Of a DNA stretch of 64,000 bases, positions 41,297-49,605 are shown in pieces. The DNA is from Nonomuraea africana (lineage in GTDB: Bacteria > Actinomycetota > Actinomycetes > Streptosporangiales > Streptosporangiaceae): the NCBI RefSeq assembly GCF_014873535.1, contig NZ_JADBEF010000001.1, positions 9,238,001 to 9,302,000 on the forward strand. The letters run 5' to 3'. Within the stretch, counting starts at the first letter, position 1; each line of letters opens with the position of its first letter. The position numbers and the translations under genes were made by a program. The notes under the pieces are model-generated. The model worked only from the letters and a program-made list of their open reading frames with translations, was not told the origin of the DNA and made no database searches.

Positions 41297-41920
41297 GTGA
41301 GACCGGGGCGGCTGGCCGAGGTGCTCGGCGAGCCGCCGACGCCCGAGGGGACGTGGGAGCGCGAAGCCGTCTACCTCTCCGCCGCCGCGCTGCGCCGCAG
41401 GATCGCGCCCGAGGAACTGGCCGCCGTCCTGCGCGACCTCGAAGGGGTCGAGACCGTGGAGGTCAGGGGCAACGGGTTCCTCCGCATCACCGTCGACACC
41501 CCCGGCGAGCTGCTGGACGACCCCCACACGCCGGTCGACGTCGAGGACCCCTGGCCGGACCTCCCCCGCACGTGGGACAACCCCGGCTTCGTCGTGAAGT
41601 ACGCGCACGCCAGAGCCGCGGCCGTGCTGCGCTGGGCGCGCGAGCTGGGCGTGCCGCGCGACGGGTTCGCGCCCTCCGTTCTGACCGATCCGCGCGACAG
41701 GGCGGTCCTCAGGCTGCTGGCCGAGCTGCCGGGCCGCCGGATGGGGCGCGACCCCGGCTGGGCCGCCTACCTGCCCAGGCTCGCCCTCGCCTACCACGAC
41801 GCGCACGAAGGGGCGCCTGCCGTACCGAAGGGTGACGAGGAGCCCGACCCCGTGCACACGGCGAGAGTACGGCTGGCGGAGGTGGTGCTGGTGGTGCTCC
41901 CGGGTCCGGAACGAATCTAA
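41297..41920 (+). CDS. nrtL: ArgS-related anticodon-binding protein NrtL (no catalytic core)
   Basis: 207 aa. An N-terminal Add1-like domain of arginyl-tRNA synthetase (LRDLEGVETVEVRGNGFLRI) is joined directly to a DALR anticodon-binding domain (FVVKYAHARAAAVLRWAREL, ending PDPVHTARVRLAEVVLVVL). The Rossmann catalytic core with HIGH/KMSKS motifs is absent. Known in actinobacteria immediately before lysA; its function is not established, though tRNA-Arg binding is plausible. The GTG at 41297 follows AGGG; upstream in-frame codons are not family-like. Confidence 0.83.
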   Translation: MRPGRLAEVLGEPPTPEGTWEREAVYLSAAALRRRIAPEELAAVLRDLEGVETVEVRGNGFLRITVDTPGELLDDPHTPVDVEDPWPDLPRTWDNPGFVVKYAHARAAAVLRWARELGVPRDGFAPSVLTDPRDRAVLRLLAELPGRRMGRDPGWAAYLPRLALAYHDAHEGAPAVPKGDEEPDPVHTARVRLAEVVLVVLPGPERI

Positions 41921-42035
41921 AAATATCCAGTCATATGGCTTATTTAGGCAAAAATTTCCATAGAAAAGCGAGATCGCGTCTCGATCCGTGGGCAGCCGTC
42001 CCACCAGCGCCACCGGGTCCGATAGCCTCGATCGG
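41921..42035 (+). promoter_or_regulatory. AT-rich lysA upstream region, promoter likely
   Basis: The gap between nrtL and lysA contains an AT-rich stretch (41925-41965), very unlike the surrounding DNA. CGAGA/TCTCG, a 5-bp inverted repeat, lies near 41969-41983. A promoter for lysA-hom is likely here; exact -35/-10 boxes are not assigned. Confidence 0.4.
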
Positions 42036-43418
42036 GTGAGTCGATTCGCCCATCCAGCAGGGGACAGGCACGCTGAGATGCTGCCCCATGAGCGCCCGCC
42101 GCTGGCGCCCGCCGACCTCAACCGGATCAACCACGCGATCTGGCCGCGAACGTCGACGCGAACGGATGGCGCGCTCACGATCGGCGGCGTCGACGTGCGC
42201 GACCTCGCCGAGGAGTACGGCACGCCGCTCTACGTCGTCGACGAGGACGACGTCCGCTCCCGCATGCGCGAGTACGCCACCGCCTTCGCCGGGTCCGACG
42301 TGCACTACGCGGGCAAGGCGTTCCTGTGCAAGGAGATCGTGCGCTGGCTGATGGCCGAGGGCCTGGGCCTCGACGTGGCCAGCGGCGGCGAGCTGGCCGT
42401 GGCGCTCAGCGTCGGCTTCCCGCCCTCGCGCATCACCCTCCACGGCAACAACAAGTCCGCCGCCGAGCTGCGGCGCGCGCTCGAGGTCGGTGTCGGGCAC
42501 ATCGTCGTCGACTCCTTCGAGGAGATCGCCCGCCTGGGCTACTTCGCCGAGCAGCTCGACGTCCGGCCCAAGGTCATGGTCCGCGTGACCACCGGCGTCG
42601 AGGCGCACACGCACGAGTTCATCGCGACGGCGCACGACGACCAGAAGTTCGGCCTGTCGCTCAACACCGGCGCCGCGGCCGAGGCCGTCCGCCGCATCCT
42701 GGCCCTGCCGCACCTCGAACTCGTCGGCCTGCACTCCCACATCGGCTCGCAGATCGTCGACACCGCCGGTTTCGAGGTCGCCGCCAACCGCCTGGCCACC
42801 CTGCTCGTGCGGATCAAGGACGAGCACGGCGTGGTGCTGCCCGAGCTCGACCTCGGCGGCGGTTACGGCATCGCCTACGTCGACGACGACGAGGTCCCCG
42901 ACATCAAGGTGATCGCCGACGCGCTTCGCGAGATCGTCGAGAAGGTCTGCACGAGCTCGGGCCTGCCAGTGCCCCGCCTGACCGTCGAGCCGGGCCGGGC
43001 CATCGTCGGCCCCGGCGGCATCACGCTCTACGAGGTCGGCACGGTCAAGGACGTCGAGGGCCTGCGCACGTACGTCAGCGTCGACGGCGGCATGAGCGAC
43101 AACGCGCGCACCGCCCTCTACGGCGCGGAGTACACCACGGTGCTCGCCTCGCGGGTCTCCGAGGCGGCGCCCATGCTGTCGCGCGTGGTCGGCAAGCACT
43201 GCGAGAGCGGCGACATCGTGGTCCGCGACCACTACCTGCCCGCCGACCTCGCGCCCGGCGACCTGCTCGCCGTGGCAGCGACCGGCGCCTACTGCAGGTC
43301 GCTGGCCAGCAACTACAACTACCTGCCCAAGCCCGCCGTGGTGGCCGTCTCGGGCGGCAAGGCGCGCGTCATCGTGCGGGGCGAGACCGAGGACGACCTG
43401 TTGAGGGGGCAGCTATGA
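42036..43418 (+). CDS. lysA: Diaminopimelate decarboxylase LysA
   Basis: 460 aa PLP enzyme (fold III) that decarboxylates meso-DAP to L-lysine, the last step of lysine synthesis. PLP lysine in VHYAGKAFLCKEI (K94), HSHIGSQI, LDLGGGYGIAY and EPGRAIVGPGG for phosphate and substrate binding, and the CESGDIV motif supplying the catalytic Cys. GTG 42036 gives SRFAHPAGDRHAEMLPHE, matching the usual actinobacterial N-terminus. Stop overlaps hom (ATGA). Confidence 0.96.
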   Translation: MSRFAHPAGDRHAEMLPHERPPLAPADLNRINHAIWPRTSTRTDGALTIGGVDVRDLAEEYGTPLYVVDEDDVRSRMREYATAFAGSDVHYAGKAFLCKEIVRWLMAEGLGLDVASGGELAVALSVGFPPSRITLHGNNKSAAELRRALEVGVGHIVVDSFEEIARLGYFAEQLDVRPKVMVRVTTGVEAHTHEFIATAHDDQKFGLSLNTGAAAEAVRRILALPHLELVGLHSHIGSQIVDTAGFEVAANRLATLLVRIKDEHGVVLPELDLGGGYGIAYVDDDEVPDIKVIADALREIVEKVCTSSGLPVPRLTVEPGRAIVGPGGITLYEVGTVKDVEGLRTYVSVDGGMSDNARTALYGAEYTTVLASRVSEAAPMLSRVVGKHCESGDIVVRDHYLPADLAPGDLLAVAATGAYCRSLASNYNYLPKPAVVAVSGGKARVIVRGETEDDLLRGQL

Positions 43419-44695
43419 GCAACCGGCTGAAGGTCGCGCTGCTGGGATGCGGCGTGGTCGGTTCGCAGGTCATCAAGCTCATGGAGGAGCAGGCCGACGA
43501 CCTTGCCGCCCGCATCGGCGCCCCGCTCGAGCTGGCGGGCGTCGCGGTCAGGAAGCTGGGCCGCAAACGCGATGTCACCTTCGACCCGGCCCTGCTGACC
43601 ACCGACGCCGAGGGCCTGGTCACCCGCGACGACGTCGACATCGTGATCGAGGTGATCGGCGGCATCGAGCCCGCCCGCTCCCTGATCCTGGCCGCCATGG
43701 CCAGCGGCAAGTCGGTCGTCACCGCCAACAAGGCCCTGCTCGCCGAGGACGGCGCCACCATCCACGCGGGCGGCGGTGACCTCTACTACGAGGCCAGCGT
43801 CGCGGGCGCGATCCCGCTGCTCCGTCCGCTGCGCGAGTCGCTCGCGGGCGACCGCGTGAAGCGGGTGCTCGGCATCGTCAACGGCACCACCAACTACATC
43901 CTCGACAAGATGGACTCCACCGGCGCCTCCTTCACCGACGCGCTGGAGGAGGCCCAGTCGCTCGGCTACGCCGAGGCCGACCCGACCGCCGACGTCGAGG
44001 GCTTCGACGCCGCCGCCAAGGCCGCCATCCTCGCCGGTCTCGCCTTCCACAGCCGGGTCACGGCGGCCGACGTGCACCGCGAGGGCATCACCGACATCAC
44101 CGCGACCGACGTGGCCAGCGCCAAGGCCATGGGCTACGTCATCAAGCTGCTGGCCATCTGCGCCCGCTCCGACGACGGCCGCTCGATCGGCGTGCGCGTC
44201 CACCCCGCGATGATCCCGCGCACCCACCCGCTGGCAGGGGTCCGCGAGGCCTACAACGCCGTCTTCGTGGAGGCGGAGTCCGCGGGGCAGCTGATGTTCT
44301 ACGGCAAGGGCGCGGGCGGCGCGCCGACGGCCTCGGCCGTCCTCGGTGACCTCGTGGCGGTGGCTCGCAACCGCCTGGCCAACACGAGGGGCCCGGAGGA
44401 GTCCGTCTACGCCTCGCTGGCCGTCCACCCGATGGGGGAGACCGTCACCCGCTGCCACGTGTCCCTGGACGTCGCCGACAAGCCGGGTGTGCTCGCGCAG
44501 GTGGCGACGCTCTTCGCCGAGCACGACGTTTCCATCCAGACGGTACGGCAGGAGGGCCACGGCGATGACGCCCAGCTCGTCATCGTCACGCACCGGGCGA
44601 CGGACGCGGCGCTGTCGGCGACGATGGAGGGGCTGCGCAGGCTCGACATCGTCCGGGCGATCGCCAGCGTGATGCGCGTGGAGGGCGACGACTGA
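43415..44695 (+). CDS. hom: Homoserine dehydrogenase
   Basis: 426 aa. Reduces aspartate semialdehyde to homoserine at the branch to threonine and methionine. N-terminal NAD(P) fold with LLGCGVVGSQV, catalytic domain with VNGTTNYILDKM and EAQSLGYAEADPTADVEGFD, and a C-terminal ACT domain (about 350-426, KPGVLAQVATLFAEHDVSIQ), which usually gives threonine feedback control. ATG overlaps lysA stop. Followed by a strong terminator rather than by thrC, the usual actinobacterial neighbour. Confidence 0.96.
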   Translation: MSNRLKVALLGCGVVGSQVIKLMEEQADDLAARIGAPLELAGVAVRKLGRKRDVTFDPALLTTDAEGLVTRDDVDIVIEVIGGIEPARSLILAAMASGKSVVTANKALLAEDGATIHAGGGDLYYEASVAGAIPLLRPLRESLAGDRVKRVLGIVNGTTNYILDKMDSTGASFTDALEEAQSLGYAEADPTADVEGFDAAAKAAILAGLAFHSRVTAADVHREGITDITATDVASAKAMGYVIKLLAICARSDDGRSIGVRVHPAMIPRTHPLAGVREAYNAVFVEAESAGQLMFYGKGAGGAPTASAVLGDLVAVARNRLANTRGPEESVYASLAVHPMGETVTRCHVSLDVADKPGVLAQVATLFAEHDVSIQTVRQEGHGDDAQLVIVTHRATDAALSATMEGLRRLDIVRAIASVMRVEGDD

Positions 44696-44711
44696 CGGCA
44701 CCGTCCTTCTC

Positions 44712-44753
44712 ACAGGCGGCTCGGGCCCTTTCCGGAGGGCCCGAGCCGCCTGT
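44712..44753 (+). terminator. Strong terminator after hom
   Basis: Perfect 18-bp stem, arms 44712-44729 (ACAGGCGGCTCGGGCCCT) and 44736-44753, loop of 6 nt. It starts 17 bp after the hom stop and also lies just beyond the stop of the convergent DoxX-like gene, so it may serve both strands. Confidence 0.85.
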
Positions 44754-44765
44754 CGCATGTCGGGG

Positions 44766-45278
44766 TCACTTCGCCGTCGAGCGCGCGAGCCGCAGCCCGG
44801 CCGGCCAGGTCCGGGATGCCGCGCGGGTGGCCCAGAGGGCGACGGCGATGTAGAGGACCTGCTCGGGAATCCGCACCCACAGCGGTGTCGCCGCGCCGCC
44901 GTTGAACGGCAGCTGCGCCACGGCCGCGTAGATGTTGGCGGGAAGCAGCAGCACGAACAGCGCTGCGAGGCAGATCCCCGCCGCCCTCCGCGTCGTGGCG
45001 AGGACCAGCCCGGCCGCGCCGAGGAGTTCGAGCACGCCGGTCGCGTAGACCATGAAGCCGGCGAACGGCACGAACGGCGGCACTATCCGCACCAGATCGG
45101 CATGGTTCGGCATGACCGTGACGCTTTCGGGGACGAAGTGCGCGCTGGCCGTCATGAGGAGCATGACGGCCATGGCGTGGGCGGCGCTCGACGGCCATGA
45201 GGCGAATCGGCCGACACCGAGCGCGCCGAGCGCGCGGAAGCCGAGCAGGGCGATTCCCAGGACGATGATCGGGTCCAT
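44766..45278 (-). CDS. DoxX-like integral membrane protein
   Basis: 170 aa, four to five hydrophobic segments (PIIVLGIALLGFRALGAL, AVMLLMTASAHFVPES, PFAGFMVYATGVLELLGAAG, AAGICLAALFVLLLPANIYA, QVLYIAVALWATRAA). The HFVP and TGVLELLGAAGL features fit the DoxX/SURF4-like family; members have been linked to redox or membrane homeostasis. AGGAG lies 6 nt before the ATG. The gene begins just inside a 12-bp inverted repeat (45290-45335), implying dedicated regulation. Confidence 0.8.
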   Translation of the reverse strand: MDPIIVLGIALLGFRALGALGVGRFASWPSSAAHAMAVMLLMTASAHFVPESVTVMPNHADLVRIVPPFVPFAGFMVYATGVLELLGAAGLVLATTRRAAGICLAALFVLLLPANIYAAVAQLPFNGGAATPLWVRIPEQVLYIAVALWATRAASRTWPAGLRLARSTAK

Positions 45279-45289
45279 GGTGTACTCCT

Positions 45290-45335
45290 ATTGGATAGTG
45301 AAGCTCTCCAAAGCTAGATAACGTCACTATCCAAT
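45290..45335. promoter_or_regulatory. Perfect 12-bp inverted repeat upstream of DoxX-like gene
   Basis: ATTGGATAGTGA (45290-45301) and TCACTATCCAAT (45324-45335) are exact complements with a 22-bp spacer. The left arm is immediately upstream of the AGGAG ribosome site. It probably contains operator half-sites over the promoter of the DoxX-like gene. The cognate regulator is not adjacent. Confidence 0.6.
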
Positions 45336-45449
45336 GCTTCGCCGACGGTGTCAACCCCGCGATTCCGGCTGAGTCGTTCCCTCTGGCCGGGGAGCGTGAT
45401 CCCCCGTGCGGGGGAGGGAGTGAGAGGCCGGGCGGACGAGGCTGGGGGC

Positions 45450-46418
45450 GTGAACGAAACTGAGACGGTCCCCGTGACCAGGGGCGAAACCGCAGCGCGC
45501 TGGTCCTGGATCGCGCCCGCCGCGGGCCTGTGGTCGCTGTCCTTCGGGCTGGTCGGCGCCTACTGGGCGTTCGGCGGCACCGGGTTCCCGCTCGGAGCGG
45601 GCGACCCGCGCGCCGGCCAGGTGGGCTCGCTGCTGGCCGCGGCCGAGCCGGGGACCGCGGGCGCCGTCATGGCGGCTCTCGGGCTCCTCGGCGGGCCGGC
45701 CGCGCTGGCGATGGGCCGCCCTGCCGTCCGCCGGCCGTCGCTGGTCTTCGCGTGGCTGATGTGCGTCGGCCTGGTCGTGGTCGTGCCGGACGTCCGGGTG
45801 ATCCAGAACTTCGGCTACCTGTTCATGGGCCACACCGGCCTGTGGGACGGCCCGCTGCTGTTCATGCTCTACTGCGTCGTCGGCGGCGCGCTCTGGGGCG
45901 CGGCGGCGTGGAACCACCGGGAGGGCGGCGGGCCCGGCGCGCGATCGGTCGGGTGGGGAAGGCCCGTCACCTACCTCGCCGCGGTGCTGGCCCTGCCGTA
46001 CGGCATCTCGCGCATCTCCTGGGCGATGGGGATCCCGCTCGGTGTGCCCGAGGGCTTCGTCGAGGCGGGACAGCAGAGCGCGTGGGCCGTCGAGGCGATG
46101 CTCGGCGGGCTCTGTGTCGCCGGGGCGATCCTGACGCTCGGCCTGATCCAGCGCTGGGGCGAGGTCTTCCCCCGCTGGATCCCGTTCCTGCGCGGCAGGC
46201 GCGTGCCGGTCTGGCTGGCCGTCGCGCCCGCGTTGTGCGCGGCGGCGATGCTGATCCAGGCGGGATCGCGGCTGTACCTGTGGATGGTCACCGGCGAGAT
46301 CACCATGACCGCCGACACCTGGGGCGCCTTCGGCCCCGGCCTGTCGTGGCTGCCGTGGGGCCTGGCGCTCGTCGCCGCCACCTACGCCTACTACCTGCGC
46401 AGGCGGGCGCGCCCGTGA
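45450..46418 (+). CDS. Eight-TM membrane protein, unknown function
   Basis: 322 aa with about eight predicted TM helices (for example PAAGLWSLSFGLVGAYWAF, PSLVFAWLMCVGLVVVV, PLLFMLYCVVGGALWGAAAW, WLAVAPALCAAAMLIQAG). Short loops, an Arg-rich cytoplasmic C-terminus. GTG 45450 follows GAGG at 8 nt; longer in-frame upstream sequence overlaps the regulatory region and is not used. Not recognised as a known transporter family. Convergent with the siderophore-interacting protein gene (10-bp gap). Confidence 0.7.
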   Translation: MNETETVPVTRGETAARWSWIAPAAGLWSLSFGLVGAYWAFGGTGFPLGAGDPRAGQVGSLLAAAEPGTAGAVMAALGLLGGPAALAMGRPAVRRPSLVFAWLMCVGLVVVVPDVRVIQNFGYLFMGHTGLWDGPLLFMLYCVVGGALWGAAAWNHREGGGPGARSVGWGRPVTYLAAVLALPYGISRISWAMGIPLGVPEGFVEAGQQSAWAVEAMLGGLCVAGAILTLGLIQRWGEVFPRWIPFLRGRRVPVWLAVAPALCAAAMLIQAGSRLYLWMVTGEITMTADTWGAFGPGLSWLPWGLALVAATYAYYLRRRARP

Positions 46419-46428
46419 GCTCGCCCGG

Positions 46429-47160
46429 TCAGTGCAGCCCCCGCTTGCCCGGCGTCCAGAACGGCTTGACCTTGATCGCGCGCCTCGACCAGTTGCGCTC
46501 CCTCACCAGGTAGTCGCGCACCATCTGGCAGGTCCTGGCCTCGCCCGCCACGTAGGCGGCGCCCGCGTTCCCCGGCAGGTCGAGCTCGGCCACGGCGGCG
46601 AGCAGCGTGCCGGAGGCGGCGGCGGGGGCGCCGCCCCGGTGCACGCGGCGCAGGGGAGGAGAGCCGGGCATCGGCAGGTCGTGCTCGGCCGAAGCGCTCT
46701 CCAGGACCCCGTACACCGGCGCCTCGCCCAGCGCTCTGATCATCGGCCCGAAGGCGGCGCTCGCGGTCTCCTCGCCGACGAACAGGTGGAAGGGCGCCTC
46801 GCGGGTGAAGAAGTCGCCCTGCGGCCACCAGACCTTCACCGCCTCCCCCGGCCGCGCCTGCCTGGCCCAGGTGAGGCCGATGCCCTCGCCCTCGAACAGG
46901 TGGACGCGCAGCTCGATCGCCCGCCGCGTGGGATCGAGCTCCCAGATCGTGTACGTGCGCAGCGTCTCGCTAGGACGCAGGATGCCGTACACCGACAGCG
47001 GGTCGTTGATCTCGATCCGCACGTGCTGGCCAGGGCGGTAGGGGAAGGTGATCGGCTCGTCGGCCACCAGCCGGATGCGCCGCATCGTCGGGGTGACCAG
47101 GTCCGTCTCGGCGATCCGCGCCGTCATGACGTACTTGGCGAACGCTTCGCGCAGTCCCAC
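46429..47160 (-). CDS. Siderophore-interacting flavoprotein (SIP family ferric reductase)
   Basis: 243 aa. FAD-binding domain with RTYTIWELD (the RxY[ST] flavin motif) and FPYRPGQHVRIEI, followed by the SIP C-terminal NAD(P)H-type domain (FVGEETASAAFGPMIRAL, AAYVAGEARTCQMVRDYLVR). The family releases iron from Fe(III)-siderophores by reduction in the cytoplasm. GTG 47160 has AAGGAG 5 nt upstream. Divergent from a TetR regulator, which probably controls it. Confidence 0.9.
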   Translation of the reverse strand: MGLREAFAKYVMTARIAETDLVTPTMRRIRLVADEPITFPYRPGQHVRIEINDPLSVYGILRPSETLRTYTIWELDPTRRAIELRVHLFEGEGIGLTWARQARPGEAVKVWWPQGDFFTREAPFHLFVGEETASAAFGPMIRALGEAPVYGVLESASAEHDLPMPGSPPLRRVHRGGAPAAASGTLLAAVAELDLPGNAGAAYVAGEARTCQMVRDYLVRERNWSRRAIKVKPFWTPGKRGLH

Positions 47161-47215
47161 GGCATCTCCTTAGAGCTTCTAGATTTACTTAGATCCTTAA
47201 GGAAACATAGATGCC
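47161..47215. promoter_or_regulatory. Palindromes in SIP-tetR divergent promoter region
   Basis: TCCTTAAGGA (47194-47203) is a perfect 10-bp palindrome, and GGCATCT (47161-47167) pairs perfectly with AGATGCC (47209-47215) around it. The stretch is AT-rich. Likely operator of the adjacent TetR protein; alternatively an iron-responsive site, although it does not match the DtxR consensus by eye. Confidence 0.5.
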
Positions 47216-47247
47216 CTAGGCTGTCAACGCGGACGAGGACGACGGAA

Positions 47248-47988
47248 GTGGGCACGGCTGTGGGGACGAGTCGCAGGGACAGGCTCAGGCAGGCGACGCT
47301 GGAGGAGATCCGCACGGCGGCGCGCAGGTTGCTGGTCACGCAGGGCGCCGCCGCGGTGACGGTCAATGCGGTCGCCCGCGAGGTGGGGATGAGCGGCCCC
47401 GCGCTCTACCACTACTTCTCCGGGCTCGAGGAGCTGGTCGGAGCGGTCACCGCGGACTTCTTCAGGGAGCTGGCCGAGACGATGGAGGCGGCGCGCGACT
47501 CCCACGCCGCCGCCCGGCCCGCCCGGCGCCTGCTGGCCACGTGTCGCGCCATGCGCGACTGGGCGGTCGCCCACCCCGCCGAGTTCGGCTGGATCTTCGC
47601 CAGCCCGATCGCCCCGCCCAACCAGGCTCCCGGCTCGCCGCGCCATCAGGCGGGCCTGCGCTTCGAGCAGGTGTTCCTCGACCAGATCGCCGAACTCTGG
47701 ACGACCAGGACGTTCCCGGTGCCCGACCTGGCCGATCTGGCGCCCCCGCTGCGCCGGCAGCTCGAGGACTACTCGGCGGCCATCGGCGGACGCCTGCCGC
47801 CCGAGGCCGCGCACGTGTTCCTCTCCTGCTGGATCAGGCTGTACGGCCTGCTGTGCATGGAGGTGCTGCACCAGCTGGACTTCGCCTACTCCGACGCGGC
47901 GCCGGTCTTCGAGGAGTGCCTGCGCGACCTGTGCGCGGCGCTGGGCCTCGACTACGCCGAGGAGGGGTCAGCGGCCGGGGAAGGTTAG
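47248..47988 (+). CDS. TetR-family transcriptional regulator (WHG-type C-terminal domain)
   Basis: 246 aa. N-terminal HTH: LEEIRTAARRLLVTQGAAAV, VNAVAREVGMSGPALYHYFS. The C-terminal ligand domain has the conserved DWAVAHPAEFGWIF and FLSCWIRLYGLLCMEVLHQL regions typical of TetR_C WHG proteins. GTG 47248 follows GAGGA at 8 nt; GTG 47260 is possible. Divergent from the SIP gene, so it probably represses it and itself. Its last 21 bp overlap a glycosyltransferase gene tail to tail. Confidence 0.88.
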   Translation: MGTAVGTSRRDRLRQATLEEIRTAARRLLVTQGAAAVTVNAVAREVGMSGPALYHYFSGLEELVGAVTADFFRELAETMEAARDSHAAARPARRLLATCRAMRDWAVAHPAEFGWIFASPIAPPNQAPGSPRHQAGLRFEQVFLDQIAELWTTRTFPVPDLADLAPPLRRQLEDYSAAIGGRLPPEAAHVFLSCWIRLYGLLCMEVLHQLDFAYSDAAPVFEECLRDLCAALGLDYAEEGSAAGEG

Positions 47989-49605
47989 GTTGCGCACGCG
48001 CCGCACGGCCCGGTCGAGCACGGTGCGGTCCTGCTCGCGGGCCAGCCTGACCGCCTCGCGCCGCCAGTTCTCGGCCTTCTCCTTCCAGCGCGCGGTGTCC
48101 CTGCGCCCCTTGGCCGCCTCCCTGCGCAGCTGGGCGACCTCGGCGCGCAGCGCCGCCGCCCGCTCGCGCAGCCTCTCCAGCTCCTTCTCTCGCTGCCTGG
48201 CCAGCCGCTCGTGCTCGGGCACCGGACGCCTGCGCGGCGGGTACAGGCGGGGCCTGCGGGAGAACCCGAAGGCCGCCCCGTCCACCCACTCCACGCCGAA
48301 CACCTCGTCCAGGACGTCGTCGAACCGCTCGTCCGGCTGGATCAGGAGCGAGGCGCGGGAGACGGCGGCGGTGCGGTCCAGGCGGGCGGACACCACGCCC
48401 TCGGGCGTCTCGTCCAGCGCGATGCACAGCGCGCCGCCGTCGGTGGCCTCCAGGTGGCCGACGAGCCCCTCGACGGTCTGGGGTCCGGGCATCCAGCCCG
48501 GCGGGCAGAGCAGGCGGAAGGGCGCCATCGTCTCGGACGCGGGCGCCAGCCGTACACGGGGGTCGTGGGCGAACTGGGCCCGCAGCAGCCGCAGATCCAG
48601 CAGGGGATCGGACAGCGGAGCGCGGCGCGAGTCGGTCAGCGACTCCCACGGCCCCTCGACCGTGACGCGGACGTCGGGCAGCGAGCTCGCCAGCAGGCCG
48701 TCGACCGTGGCGCGGGTGTCCTCGTAGCCGCCCGCCGGCACCACCGCCTCCACGTACGGCACCAGCCACTGCCGCCCCCTGTCGGTCCGCAGGTAGCGCC
48801 GGTACGGCACGCGGTCGGCGACGAACGGATCGTTGTAGCGCTTCAGCTCGGCGAAGGAGCGCATGGCCGTCGGCACCCCGACATGCCAGGCCCGCGCCTC
48901 GGGATCGGGCACGAACACCGCTCCCGCCTGCGTCAGCCGGTAGCCGAGCTCGGTGTCCTCCGCGAGCTTGAGCGCGGTGTCCATGCCGCCGCAGGCCCGC
49001 AGCAGCCACGTGGGATAGGACGCCGTCGCCCCCACGTGCACCCGCGACACCAGCGAGCTGGGCGCCGAGCGCAGCCCGTCGTGCTTGGCGATGATCTCCT
49101 CGGCCCAGTCGTGCCGGTGCGGCGACATCGGGAACAGGTCGGCCACCCCCGCCGCGACCTCGGCGGGGGAGGGCAGCGCCGGCGGGTCAGTGAAGTCGAT
49201 CCAGCCCAGGACCACCAGGTAGGAGGCCAGGTGGTGCCAGCGCATCTGCGCCTCGACGTGCTCGGGGTAGGGCACCATGTCCGCGTCGAGCACCAGCACG
49301 ACCTCGCCGGTGGCCGCGTCGGCTCCGGCCTGCACGGCCGCCGCCCTGCCCCAGCTCTCGCGCACCCTGATGACCTCGGCCCTGGAGACCTGGCCGGCGC
49401 GCAGCGGCACGGGGCTGCCGTCGTCGACCACGATCACGTCGAGCAGGTGCGCGGGGTAGGTCTGGTTCGACAGCGCGGCCAGCGTGAGGTCGAGCTTCTC
49501 CTGCCCGCCGTGGGCGGGGATCACCACGGTCACCGTCATCGACGGCTTCCACGCGCCCAGTGCGGGCGGCTCCAGCACGCCGAAGTCGTTGCGCCTGATC
49601 CTCAC
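47968..49605 (-). CDS. GT2 glycosyltransferase with C-terminal accessory module and coiled coil
   Basis: 545 aa. GT-A domain (about 22-270): TVTVVIPAHGGQEKLDLTLA, nucleotide-sugar Asp in VIVVDDGS, metal-binding DAD (107-109), acceptor-site EDTELGYRL (216-224). Residues 280-470 form the module shared with three paralogs here (WLVPYVEAVV, TRATVDGLLASSLPDVRVTV, GPW, then GVVSARLDRTAAVSRA). The end (about 480-545) is an Arg/Glu coiled coil. GTG overlaps the upstream GT gene stop (GTGA). No TM segment. Presumed cell-envelope glycan synthesis; sugar unknown. Confidence 0.87.
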   Translation of the reverse strand: MRIRRNDFGVLEPPALGAWKPSMTVTVVIPAHGGQEKLDLTLAALSNQTYPAHLLDVIVVDDGSPVPLRAGQVSRAEVIRVRESWGRAAAVQAGADAATGEVVLVLDADMVPYPEHVEAQMRWHHLASYLVVLGWIDFTDPPALPSPAEVAAGVADLFPMSPHRHDWAEEIIAKHDGLRSAPSSLVSRVHVGATASYPTWLLRACGGMDTALKLAEDTELGYRLTQAGAVFVPDPEARAWHVGVPTAMRSFAELKRYNDPFVADRVPYRRYLRTDRGRQWLVPYVEAVVPAGGYEDTRATVDGLLASSLPDVRVTVEGPWESLTDSRRAPLSDPLLDLRLLRAQFAHDPRVRLAPASETMAPFRLLCPPGWMPGPQTVEGLVGHLEATDGGALCIALDETPEGVVSARLDRTAAVSRASLLIQPDERFDDVLDEVFGVEWVDGAAFGFSRRPRLYPPRRRPVPEHERLARQREKELERLRERAAALRAEVAQLRREAAKGRRDTARWKEKAENWRREAVRLAREQDRTVLDRAVRRVRNLTFPGR

